The position numbers were made by a program, and so were the translations under genes. A stretch of 8,873 nt of DNA from Candidatus Zipacnadia bacterium (GTDB taxonomy: Bacteria > Armatimonadota > UBA5377 > JALGUK01), in assembly GCA_029820875.1 (NCBI GenBank), contig JALGUK010000133.1:1-8873 (forward strand), in the 5' to 3' direction. This document shows, piece by piece, positions 1 through 6,897 of this stretch. The notes below the pieces were generated by a model. That model was not told the DNA's origin, searched no databases, and was given only the letters and a program-made list of their open reading frames with translations. Every line of letters begins with the position of its first letter. The stretch's first letter is position 1.

Positions 1-81
1 TGCGCCGAGTTCAATCAACTGCATCGCCATTGCCTCGGCCGCTTCGGGTGCCGTCGTAACACGCACCTCAATCCAACGCAT
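1..81 (-). CDS. prmA: Ribosomal protein L11 methyltransferase, N-terminal fragment (runs off left edge)
   Basis: Only the first 27 codons are in the window; the rest lies beyond base 1. The reading begins MRWIEVRVTT, then APEAAEAMAMQLIELGA. This is the typical opening of PrmA: a beta strand with W-I-E-V, a threonine pair, and a helix ending in L-x-E-x-G-A. PrmA is a cytoplasmic S-adenosylmethionine-dependent enzyme that trimethylates lysines and the N-terminus of ribosomal protein L11. The catalytic Rossmann domain is not visible here, so the call rests on the N-terminal substrate-recognition segment and on position. The ATG at 79-81 has a GAGG ribosome binding site 9 bases upstream and lies 24 bases after the dnaJ stop, which implies co-transcription. 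A dnaJ-prmA order is common in heat-shock operons of Gram-positive bacteria and other phyla, which supports the call. Confidence 0.8.
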   Translation of the reverse strand, partial: MRWIEVRVTTAPEAAEAMAMQLIELGA

Positions 82-105
82 AGCGGAAGACCTCATGCCA
101 AGGCA

Positions 106-1224
106 TCACGAAGAGTGGAAGGCGTCCTTGACCCTTTGAAATGTGCTCTTGTCCTGTGGTGTAACCTCTTCGCCACTCGCCTTCGCGAATTGAAGAAGCA
201 GCTCCCGCTGGCGCTTGGAGAGCTTTATCGGTGTGACGACCTTGATGATGATGTACTCGTCCCCGCGCCCGTTGGAGCGTAATGACGGCATCCCCTTGTT
301 CCGCAACTTGAGGGTTGCGCCGGGCTGGGTTCCGGGCGGGATGCGCAGCTCCTCGGTGCCCTCGAGCGTCGGGACCTGGACGATATCGCCGAGGGCTGCC
401 TGGACAAAGGATATCTCCTTCTCGACGAAAATATGTTGGTTGTCGCGCCGGAATATCGGGTGCGGCCTAACGAAAATGTCAACGTACAGGTCCCCTGGCG
501 GCCCTCCATTTGCGCCGGCGTCCCCCTCGCCCGGGACGCGGATTCGATAGCCGTCATCAATACCGGCTGGGATATTGATTTTGATTTTCCGCTTGCGGCG
601 TTCGCGTCCTTTGCCGCCACAGGCGGGGCAAGGATGGGGAATCTGCCGGCCGCTGCCGCCACAGGTGGGACAAGTCGTTACAGTGGACATGTAGCCGAAG
701 AAGCTCTCGCGGGTCGCGCGCACCTGGCCGACGCCGCCGCATGTGCTGCAAGTCTGCGGTGACGTTCCGGGGGCCGCGCCGGAGCCGCCGCACTCCTCGC
801 ACACGTTCAGGCGAACGATTTCGATGGTTTTGGTGACTCCTTTTGCGGCTTCCTCAAGCTCAATCGTAATCTCATGGCGCAGGTCGCTGCCGCGTTCCAC
901 CGTTTGGTGACGAGTGCGCCCGCCGGTGAACGAGTCGAATATGTCGAAAATATCGGTGAATCCGCCGAAGAATGAGTCGAAATTCAAGTCAAAGTCGCGG
1001 GGAGCCCGATGCCCGAAGCGATCGTACTCGGCACGCCTGGCCGGATCACTCAGCACGGCGTAGGCTTCAGCGACTTCTTTGAAACGCTCTTCGGCTTGCT
1101 TATCCCCGGGGTTGACGTCGGGGTGACACTCGCGGGCCAACCGACGATAGGCCTTTTTGATTTCCTGCTGGCTGCAATTGCGGCTGACCCCGAGGACCTC
1201 GTAGTAGTCACGTTTGGGAGCCAT
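106..1224 (-). CDS. dnaJ: Chaperone protein DnaJ (Hsp40), class I
   Basis: Co-chaperone that binds unfolded proteins and stimulates the ATPase of DnaK in the cytoplasm. At 372 residues it has the normal class I length and all domains in order. These are a J domain (about 5-70) with the HPD triad at 34-36, a Gly/Phe-rich linker (about 78-103) and four CxxCxGxG zinc-binding repeats starting at residues 142, 159, 185 and 199. The C-terminal substrate-binding and dimerisation region follows (about 210-335). The reading frame is open a further four codons to a GTG at 1236. I chose the ATG at 1224 because AAGGTGG (1233-1239) sits 8 bases before it and because [12 protein letters not shown] is the usual DnaJ start. 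The gene lies 41 bases after rpoZ and 24 before prmA. No dnaK, grpE or hrcA is in the window, and I saw no CIRCE-type operator upstream. Confidence 0.97.
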   Translation of the reverse strand: MAPKRDYYEVLGVSRNCSQQEIKKAYRRLARECHPDVNPGDKQAEERFKEVAEAYAVLSDPARRAEYDRFGHRAPRDFDLNFDSFFGGFTDIFDIFDSFTGGRTRHQTVERGSDLRHEITIELEEAAKGVTKTIEIVRLNVCEECGGSGAAPGTSPQTCSTCGGVGQVRATRESFFGYMSTVTTCPTCGGSGRQIPHPCPACGGKGRERRKRKIKINIPAGIDDGYRIRVPGEGDAGANGGPPGDLYVDIFVRPHPIFRRDNQHIFVEKEISFVQAALGDIVQVPTLEGTEELRIPPGTQPGATLKLRNKGMPSLRSNGRGDEYIIIKVVTPIKLSKRQRELLLQFAKASGEEVTPQDKSTFQRVKDAFHSS

Positions 1225-1265
1225 CCAACCCACCACCTTCTGGGAGCACCGAGCTTGTCGACTCT

Positions 1266-1547
1266 CTAATCGGCGCCCTCGCCCTGTCCCTCGACCGAAT
1301 CAGCATCTTCCGCCGGGGCCGTTTCAGCCGCCGCCTCTACTTGTGTCCGGCCGTCTTCGTCCTGCACGATTTGTATTTTGCCCTGTGCGATCTCATGCAT
1401 CGCTATGGTAATCGGATTCTGCGAACCGCAGTCAATAAGCGGCCGCGCGCCCTCTTTGAGCTGTTTGGACCTCAATGCGACTGCTACGACGAGCTGGAAC
1501 CGATTCGAACACTTGTCCTCCAGAGAGGCCATTGTCGGATCGTTCAA
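1266..1547 (-). CDS. rpoZ: DNA-directed RNA polymerase omega subunit
   Basis: Small subunit that helps fold and assemble the beta-prime subunit of RNA polymerase. The core matches the omega fold: an N-terminal helix around [14 protein letters not shown], then a second helix with R-S-K-Q-L and G-A-R-P-L-I. The conserved [15 protein letters not shown] segment follows, corresponding to the P-x-x-x-A-x-x-E-I-x-x-G-K-I motif. The last 25 or so residues form an acidic, Ala/Glu-rich tail that is probably disordered. Two starts are possible. The ATG at 1532 gives 88 residues but has no ribosome binding site at a useful distance. The in-frame TTG at 1547 gives 93 residues and has AAGGGG 7 bases upstream, so I prefer it. 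An ATG further up, at 1589, is also in frame but overlaps a hairpin. The gene is first in the apparent rpoZ-dnaJ-prmA operon; rpoZ more often follows gmk. Confidence 0.85.
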   Translation of the reverse strand: MNDPTMASLEDKCSNRFQLVVAVALRSKQLKEGARPLIDCGSQNPITIAMHEIAQGKIQIVQDEDGRTQVEAAAETAPAEDADSVEGQGEGAD

Positions 1548-1554
1548 CTTCCTA

Positions 1555-1560
1555 CCCCTT
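1555..1560 (-). promoter_or_regulatory. Ribosome binding site deciding a TTG start for rpoZ
   Basis: AAGGGG on the minus strand, 7 bases before the TTG at 1545-1547 and 22 bases before the ATG at 1530-1532. The spacing favours the rare TTG as the true start. Confidence 0.55.
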
Positions 1561-1581
1561 TCACCATTACTGACGACAGCG

Positions 1582-1600
1582 GCGCCCAATCCCTGGGCGC
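1582..1600 (-). other. Strong hairpin in the rpoZ leader
   Basis: Perfect 7-bp GC-rich stem (GCGCCCA with TGGGCGC) and a 5-base loop, 21 bases upstream of the rpoZ ribosome binding site on the transcribed strand. No T-run follows on the minus strand, so it is not a classical intrinsic terminator. It could be the last domain of the structured leader, an attenuator, or a processing or stability element. Confidence 0.5.
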
Positions 1601-1604
1601 ACTA

Positions 1605-1623
1605 AGAGCCTATCTAAAGCTCT
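1605..1623 (-). other. Small hairpin in the rpoZ leader
   Basis: On the minus strand, AGAGC and GCTCT form a 5-bp stem around a 9-base A/T-rich loop. It lies between the closed 110-nt element (1630-1739) and the hairpin at 1582-1600. Five base pairs could occur by chance; it is listed because it is part of an ordered series of stems. Confidence 0.3.
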
Positions 1624-1629
1624 ATATCG

Positions 1630-1739
1630 AGCTGCCTGCTTTTGATGGTCACCCCGAACAAAGCACGACGAACCACCGGAACTTCGTCTGTGGTAGGCTC
1701 CACACGTCGAAGTCCGCCGTCGTGCTCAGAATGGCAGCT
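1630..1739 (-). promoter_or_regulatory. Structured 5' leader element upstream of rpoZ, class unknown
   Basis: This is a nested fold read by eye from the minus strand, starting about 15 nt after the predicted transcription start. A closing 7-bp stem pairs AGCTGCC (1733-1739) with GGCAGCT (1630-1636). Inside it a 9-bp stem pairs AGCACGACG (1718-1726) with CGTCGTGCT (1662-1670). Within that lie GGA (1713-1715) with TCC (1678-1680), CTTCG (1708-1712) with CGAAG (1682-1686), and TGTGG (1700-1704) with CCACA (1689-1693), ending in a 6-base loop. The 3' junction strand contains GACCATC (1644-1650), which could pair with GGTGGTT (1671-1677) in the inner bulge, a possible pseudoknot. I recognise no known riboswitch or RNA family. 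No convincing gene covers this stretch. It may be a cis-regulatory leader of rpoZ-dnaJ-prmA or a separate small RNA. Confidence 0.5.
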
Positions 1740-1760
1740 TTTAGAATAGACTCCATGTGA

Positions 1761-1789
1761 ATTATACCACTCATCTGCTTGCCTGTCCA
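1761..1789 (-). promoter_or_regulatory. Sigma70-type promoter for the rpoZ-dnaJ-prmA operon
   Basis: On the minus strand, TGGACA (1784-1789, one mismatch from TTGACA) is followed after exactly 17 bases by a perfect TATAAT (1761-1766). The predicted start of transcription is near 1754, giving an rpoZ leader of about 207 nt. It begins 10 bases past the trpB hairpin, as expected for a transcription-unit boundary. Confidence 0.8.
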
Positions 1790-1798
1790 GACCAATTG

Positions 1799-1839
1799 AT
1801 GGGCCGCATGGGGAATACTTGATGCGCCATGCGGCCCAT
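1799..1839 (-). terminator. Hairpin after trpB, possible terminator without a T-run
   Basis: Perfect 13-bp inverted repeat, ATGGGCCGCATGG (1799-1811) and CCATGCGGCCCAT (1827-1839), with a 15-base loop, starting 11 bases after the trpB stop. The minus strand continues ATCAATTGG, so the U-tract of an intrinsic terminator is missing. It may end transcription weakly, protect the mRNA 3' end, or act as a protein site on DNA. Its position between trpB and the next promoter favours a role in 3'-end formation. Confidence 0.45.
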
Positions 1840-1850
1840 GGAACCACTGG

Positions 1851-3206
1851 TCACACTTCCGGCACGTCCGCCAGCGCCTGCTCAAGTTCCTCCTGCGGGT
1901 GTTCGTAATCAACAAGTTTGCCGTTCAGGTATGCATCGTAGGCGGCAAGGTCAATCAGACCGTGTCCGCTCCAGTTGAATAGGATGGTTTTCTCCTCCCC
2001 CGTCTCCTTGCAGCGGCGCGCATCCTCAACAACCGCGTGGATGGCGTGTGCCGTCTCCGGAGCCGGGATGATGCCCTCTGTCCGCGCTGCCAGAATTGCG
2101 CTTTCGAACACCGGTGTCTGCGCGTAGGCCTCCGCCTCAATCATACCGTCCTTGACAAGGCGACTCAGCAAAGGTGCATTTCCGTGATACCGCAGTCCGC
2201 CTGCGTGAATCCCCGCCGGGATGAACGCATGCCCGAGGGTAAACATCAGTAGCAGCGGCGTCATGCCGGCGGTGTCGCCGAAGTCGTAAACGTATTTGCC
2301 GCGTGTCAGTGTCGGGCATGCAGTCGGCTCAACGGCTACGACCCGCGGGTTCGTCTTGCCTGCGAGTTTGTCGGCCACAAACGGTAGGCACAGGCCGGCG
2401 AAGTTACTCCCACCGCCCACACAGCCGTATATGGCGTCCGGATAGTCGCCGACCATCTCCATCTGTTTTTTGGCCTCAAGACCGACGATGGTCTGATGCA
2501 GTAGCACATGGCTGAGGACGCTCCCGAGCGCATACTTCGCATCGGGATCGTGTACGGCCTCTTCGATGGCCTCGCTTATTGCGATACCGAGGCTACCCGG
2601 GCTGTCGGGGTGGTCGGCCAGCACCTTGCGCCCGAATTCTGTTTTAGTGCTGGGACTGGGATCGCACCGGGCGCCCCAGGTCTCCATCATGATTCGCCTG
2701 TAAGGCTTCTGGTCATAGCTGCAGCGGACCATGTAAACGTGGCATTCCAAGCCGAAGAAGTTACAGGCGTAAGCGAGTGCGCTCCCCCACTGGCCCGCGC
2801 CCGTCTCGGTGACCAACCGTTTGATGCCTTCGACCTTGTTGTAGTACGCCTGCGCGATGGCGGTGTTCGGCTTGTGGCTGCCTGGCCCGCTTACGCCCTC
2901 GTACTTGTAGTAGATTTTGGCAGGCGTCTCAAGCGCTGCTTCCAGGCGCCGCGCGCGATGCAGGGGCGAGGGACGGTACAAGGAGTAAGTGTCCAGCACC
3001 GGCTCGGGGATGTCAATCCAGCGCTCCTGACTCACCTCCTGCATGATCAGACCCATTGGGAAGATGGGGGCCAGGTCGTCTGGGCTGACCGGTTGCTTGG
3101 TCACCGGATGCATGGGCGGTTCCAGCGGGGAGGGCAAGTCCGCCTGAATGTTGTACCACTGACGCGGCATGTCCTTTGGGCTTAGAAGAATCTGCATATC
3201 ATTCAC
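1851..3206 (-). CDS. trpB: Tryptophan synthase beta chain, TrpB2 type
   Basis: PLP-dependent enzyme that joins indole and L-serine into L-tryptophan in the cytoplasm. Its 451 residues, with an N-terminal extension ([19 protein letters not shown]), mark the longer TrpB2 form rather than the roughly 400-residue TrpB1. The Schiff-base lysine is K112 in GSHKPN. The catalytic glutamate is E134 in ETGAGQWG. The glycine-rich phosphate loop is GGGSN at 264-268. No trpA, trpC or other trp gene is adjacent, so this is a stand-alone copy. Such TrpB2 enzymes bind TrpA weakly and are often proposed to salvage free indole; that role is inferred here. I chose the GTG at 3204-3206 because GAGGT lies 9 bases upstream, whereas the ATG three codons later is too far from it. 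The gene begins 72 bases after dnaE on the same strand and may be co-transcribed with it; I saw no terminator between them. Confidence 0.93.
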   Translation of the reverse strand: MNDMQILLSPKDMPRQWYNIQADLPSPLEPPMHPVTKQPVSPDDLAPIFPMGLIMQEVSQERWIDIPEPVLDTYSLYRPSPLHRARRLEAALETPAKIYYKYEGVSGPGSHKPNTAIAQAYYNKVEGIKRLVTETGAGQWGSALAYACNFFGLECHVYMVRCSYDQKPYRRIMMETWGARCDPSPSTKTEFGRKVLADHPDSPGSLGIAISEAIEEAVHDPDAKYALGSVLSHVLLHQTIVGLEAKKQMEMVGDYPDAIYGCVGGGSNFAGLCLPFVADKLAGKTNPRVVAVEPTACPTLTRGKYVYDFGDTAGMTPLLLMFTLGHAFIPAGIHAGGLRYHGNAPLLSRLVKDGMIEAEAYAQTPVFESAILAARTEGIIPAPETAHAIHAVVEDARRCKETGEEKTILFNWSGHGLIDLAAYDAYLNGKLVDYEHPQEELEQALADVPEV

Positions 3207-3215
3207 GTGTGTCCG

Positions 3216-3220
3216 ACCTC
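3216..3220 (-). promoter_or_regulatory. Ribosome binding site deciding the GTG start of trpB
   Basis: GAGGT on the minus strand, 9 bases before the GTG at 3204-3206 and 18 before the in-frame ATG at 3195-3197. The rest of the 72-base dnaE-trpB gap shows only a weak 4-bp stem and no clear promoter. Confidence 0.55.
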
Positions 3221-3278
3221 ATTTCCTGTGGGAGCGGCAAATAGCTTCCGCACCCGTCTTTTGTTACCCCTCACACCG

Positions 3279-6200
3279 TCAGGCGCTCGGGGAGCTGATC
3301 CAGATTGCGTCTTCGCCGAGTAGCTCAGCGATGCCCGCACGCAGTTGCACAGTGTCCTCCACAACGAACGTCGGGCCCAGGCGAATATGGCGTCCCCCGT
3401 TTTGCCCCTTAATGTGAAGCCGCACCGGGTGTGGGCCGGCGTGACCGCGCAGCAGGTCGCGCAGCTTCCCGAGCACTGCGCTGTTCGCCTGGGATGCGCC
3501 GAGGACGATGTGAAGTTCCGCGGGTGCCGGAGAGAGGTTGCCGTTGGGCTGGCGGTCCTCTTGCTGAGCAGCAGCATCACCTTTTGCACGTGCCGTCTGA
3601 GCTGCGTCGGTTTTCTTCCTGCTGGGCTTGCGGGCCGCCTCGACAGGCACTACTCGGTCGGCCAGTAGCTTGACGGTGACGGTCTCCTCCCCGGCAAGCG
3701 TTCGGTGCTGAATATCAACGTGTCCGTCCACGACCACAATGGCATCTTTGATGATGTGTTGCTTGCTTTTTTCGAATGCCTTCGGAAAGACAGTCACCTC
3801 GATGCTGCCGTCTTGGTCCTCCAAGGTGAAAAACATCATGCGGTCGCCTGACTTGGTGGTGTAAGGCGAGAGCCTGGTCACAACGCCCCCGACGACCACA
3901 GGTGTACCCTGTGCGAAGCCCTGAAGCTCCCGAATTCGAGCCGTCGTTACGTTTTGTAGCCGCTGTTGCTGCTGCAACAGAGGATGATCGGAAACGAACA
4001 GCCCGAGCAACTCCTTTTCCATGGCCAATAGTTTGGGCTTGTCGAACTCGGCCACGTCAGGGAGCGCGGCCTGCTTCTGGTCCTCATATGCGAATGCGTC
4101 AAACAACGAGACCTGACCAGCGTCGCGGTCCTGGCGCGCTCGCTGAGCGGCTGTGAAGACGGAGTCCAGCGCCGCCAGGAGCTGGGCACGATGGCCGAAG
4201 GCGTCCATCGCACCGCAGCGGATGAGGGTCTCGACCGTCGCCTTATTCACTTCGGTTCCGGCGAGCCGCTCGCAAAAGTCGCGTAGGTCACGGAAAGGGC
4301 CGTTCGTCTCCCGCTCCCGCTGGATTGCATTGGCGACGCCGCGGCCCAGGTTGCGTATTGCTGCAAGCCCGAACAGGATCTCGCTGTCACCGGCGACGAA
4401 CTCAGCCTCCGAGCGGTTCACGTCCGGCAGCACGACCCGAATCCCGAGCTGTCGTGCATCCTCCGCGAATTCCGCCACTTTCTCGGAGCTTGCCATAACG
4501 CTGGTCATGCAAGCGGCAAGGTACTCCGTCGGGTAATTCGCCTTCAGGTAAGCTGTCCAGTAGGCCACAAGTGCGTAGGCGGCACTGTGGGACTTGTTGA
4601 AACCGTAGCCTGCAAATGCCTTGATGCGCTCGAAAATCTGCCGGGCGGTGTCCGGCTCTATCCCGTTCTTTTGGCACCCCTCCAGGAACGCAGCTCGCAT
4701 CTGCTCCATCAATTCAATCTGCTTCTTGGACATCGCGCGTACGAGGATTTCCGCCTGGCCCATTGTGAAACCAGCGAGTTCCTGGGCGGCCTTCATGCAC
4801 TGCTCCTGGTAGAGAATCACGCCGAACGTTTCCCGCAGCAACGGCTCCAGCTTCGGATGCAGGTACTCCACCTTGGCGCCGTGCCGCCCGCGGATGAAGT
4901 TATCGGCCTCCGCCATCGGCCCTGGGCGATACAGGGCGATCAGGGGGAGGATGTGACCGAATTCGCTGGGCTGCAGATCCCGCAGAATCTTGCGCATTCC
5001 CTCGCTTTCAAGTTGGAAGACTCCGGTTGTATCACCGCGACTGAGCATCTCGTACGTTTTGGGGTCGTCCATGGGGATGTTGTAGATGTCAATGTCCTCG
5101 CCGCGCGTGCGCCGAACGGCCGCGATGGCCTTCTCAATCACCGTGAGGGTCCTCAGGCCGAGAAAGTCCATCTTAACCAGCCCGGCGTCCACACATTCAT
5201 CCATTGCATACTGTGTGGTGACCGCGTCGCTGTGGGCTCCCGTACCGCGCTGAAGGGGCACGTAGTTGGTCAATTCCTCGCGGCCGATGACAACCGCCGA
5301 GGCGTGTGTCGAGGCGTGCCGGGCCAGACCCTCAATCCCGCGCGCCGTGTCCAGGAGCCGTTTGACGGTTTCGTCCTGTGCGTAGAGCTGCTTGAGTTCC
5401 GGGACGGTCTCCAGCGCTGCGGCCATCGTCCCGAACGTAATAATCTGGGCGACCTTGTCCGAGCCGTACTTGTGTCTGACGTACTGCAGCACTTCATCGC
5501 GCCGGTCGTCGGGAAAATCGCAGTCTATATCCGGAGGACTCTTACGCTCGGGATTGAGCATTCTCTCAAAGACGAGGCCGTGCTCGATCGGATCAATCTC
5601 CGTAATCCCCAGCAGGTACGCCACGACGCTGCCGGTAGCCGAGCCGCGCCCCGGTCCCACGAGCATCTTGCATTGCTCACGCGCATAACGAACGAAATCC
5701 GCCACAATCAGGAAATAGCCCGAGTAACCCGTCTTCTCAATGATGTCCAGCTCATAGTCGAGCCTCTCATGCACCTCCGGGCCGGCATCGGGGTACCGGA
5801 GCGGAAGGTTCTGCTCGCACAGGCTGCGCAAGTAGCTGTGCAGGTCAGAATCTTCGGGCGGTTCGTATACCGGCATGATGAACTGCCCGAGTTCCAGCTC
5901 CAAGTTGCACCGTTTAGCGACCTTGTGCGTGTTGGCAATCACATCCGGCCGGTCGGGGAAAAGGGCGGCCATCTCCTCGGGGGTCTTCAAGAAGAATTGG
6001 TCGCTCCCGAACCGCAAGCGGTCGGGGTCGTCCACGGTTTTGCCGGTTTGAATGCACAGGAGAATGTCGTGGGCATCGGCATCTTCGCGCCGGGTGTAGT
6101 GCGAATCGTTTGTGGCGACAAGGGGGATGCCCATGCGCTCGCTGAGTGCTATCAGCTTCCTGTTGAGGCCCTCCTGAAAGTCCAGGCCGTGCTGCATGAC

Positions 6201-6731
6201 CTCGAGGTAGAAATTGTCCGGGCCGAAAATCTCAGCGAATTCTGCCGCATGTTGTTCCGCGGCCGCTTCGTCGCCGTTCAGGAGGTCAACTGACACCTGC
6301 CCTTGTGCGCACCCACCGAGGGCGATAATACCCGCGTGGTATTGTCGCAGCAATTCCCGGTCGACCCGAGGCTTGTAGTAAAACCCCTCCAGGTGGGCGG
6401 CCGAAGACAGGCGCATCAGGTTCCGGTAGCCCTGCTGGTCAGCGGCGAGAAGCGTCAGGTGATAGGACTCCTGGTCAATCCTGCCTTCTTTGTCGTGCCG
6501 TGTGCGCCGCGCCACATACACTTCGCTGCCGATAATGGGCTTGATGCCCTGGGCCAGGCATTCCTTGTAAAAGGGTATTACACCGGACATGGTGCCGTGA
6601 TCGGTAATCGCCAGTGCAGCCATGCCGATATCTCTGGCGCGCGCCACCAAGTCAGGGATACGCGACGCGCCGTCCAGGAGACTATATTCAGTGTGGACGT
6701 GAAGATGCACGAAGTCCTGAGGGCTCACCAT
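3279..6731 (-). CDS. dnaE: DNA polymerase III alpha subunit (replicative polymerase)
   Basis: Catalytic subunit of the replicative DNA polymerase, 1150 residues (E. coli DnaE is 1160), uninterrupted and without an intein. The N-terminal PHP domain (about 5-280) keeps all nine expected metal ligands: H11, H13, D20, H45, E70, H91, C141, D209 and H211. The family-C polymerase core follows, with GPGRGSATGS at 359-368, the catalytic PDIDCDF motif at 400-406 and the third acidic residue D522 in VKMDFLGLR. Further on are LYRPGPMAE and the FNKSHSAAYALVAYW signature. A QVSLF sequence at 873-877 matches the beta-clamp binding motif. An OB-fold (about 940-1015), a charged linker and a C-terminal domain complete it. 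The frame is open upstream to 7208, but that part overlaps the next gene and is Arg/Pro-rich nonsense. The ATG at 6729-6731, with GGGGA 5 bases before it, starts a normal N-terminus. This is DnaE1-type, without the PolC exonuclease domain. Confidence 0.96.
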   Translation of the reverse strand: MVSPQDFVHLHVHTEYSLLDGASRIPDLVARARDIGMAALAITDHGTMSGVIPFYKECLAQGIKPIIGSEVYVARRTRHDKEGRIDQESYHLTLLAADQQGYRNLMRLSSAAHLEGFYYKPRVDRELLRQYHAGIIALGGCAQGQVSVDLLNGDEAAAEQHAAEFAEIFGPDNFYLEVMQHGLDFQEGLNRKLIALSERMGIPLVATNDSHYTRREDADAHDILLCIQTGKTVDDPDRLRFGSDQFFLKTPEEMAALFPDRPDVIANTHKVAKRCNLELELGQFIMPVYEPPEDSDLHSYLRSLCEQNLPLRYPDAGPEVHERLDYELDIIEKTGYSGYFLIVADFVRYAREQCKMLVGPGRGSATGSVVAYLLGITEIDPIEHGLVFERMLNPERKSPPDIDCDFPDDRRDEVLQYVRHKYGSDKVAQIITFGTMAAALETVPELKQLYAQDETVKRLLDTARGIEGLARHASTHASAVVIGREELTNYVPLQRGTGAHSDAVTTQYAMDECVDAGLVKMDFLGLRTLTVIEKAIAAVRRTRGEDIDIYNIPMDDPKTYEMLSRGDTTGVFQLESEGMRKILRDLQPSEFGHILPLIALYRPGPMAEADNFIRGRHGAKVEYLHPKLEPLLRETFGVILYQEQCMKAAQELAGFTMGQAEILVRAMSKKQIELMEQMRAAFLEGCQKNGIEPDTARQIFERIKAFAGYGFNKSHSAAYALVAYWTAYLKANYPTEYLAACMTSVMASSEKVAEFAEDARQLGIRVVLPDVNRSEAEFVAGDSEILFGLAAIRNLGRGVANAIQRERETNGPFRDLRDFCERLAGTEVNKATVETLIRCGAMDAFGHRAQLLAALDSVFTAAQRARQDRDAGQVSLFDAFAYEDQKQAALPDVAEFDKPKLLAMEKELLGLFVSDHPLLQQQQRLQNVTTARIRELQGFAQGTPVVVGGVVTRLSPYTTKSGDRMMFFTLEDQDGSIEVTVFPKAFEKSKQHIIKDAIVVVDGHVDIQHRTLAGEETVTVKLLADRVVPVEAARKPSRKKTDAAQTARAKGDAAAQQEDRQPNGNLSPAPAELHIVLGASQANSAVLGKLRDLLRGHAGPHPVRLHIKGQNGGRHIRLGPTFVVEDTVQLRAGIAELLGEDAIWISSPSA

Positions 6732-6774
6732 TTTTGTCCCCAACAGCACCCGAAGGCGCATTACAAGAAAGCGG

Positions 6775-6795
6775 CCTGCATCGGCCGACTGCAGG
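6775..6795 (-). terminator. Hairpin or palindrome between the lipoprotein gene and dnaE
   Basis: CCTGCA (6775-6780) and TGCAGG (6790-6795) form a perfect 6-bp stem around 9 bases that themselves contain the palindrome TCGGCCGA. On the minus strand it is followed by CCGCTTTCTTG, a poor T-rich tail. It could weakly terminate the lipoprotein transcript or be an operator ahead of dnaE. The whole 166-base gap shows no convincing dnaE promoter, so dnaE may be read through from upstream. Confidence 0.25.
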
Positions 6796-6897
6796 TTCAC
6801 CGCGATGACGGCTGCGTGTTCGCCGGAGCTCAGCCAACAGGCCTCATTTTGGGATAGGTCTTCACTGCGCGCTCTCTCACCCTGGCCCTGTACGTTG

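Noticed and set aside
1614..1915. Two minus-strand frames (77 and 88 codons) in and beside the trpB-rpoZ gap.
   Set aside because: They overlap the trpB end, the hairpin and the promoter, lack a convincing ribosome binding site, and show no recognisable protein pattern.
4587..6293. Long open frame of 568 codons on the plus strand opposite dnaE.
   Set aside because: It is antisense to the conserved dnaE core. Its product matches no family I know, and long antisense frames are common opposite GC-rich genes.
6775..6795. CTG...CAG palindrome upstream of dnaE as a LexA (SOS) box.
   Set aside because: The half-sites are 13 bases apart and do not fit CTGT-N8-ACAG or the Gram-positive GAAC-type box. 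A simple hairpin or another operator is more likely.
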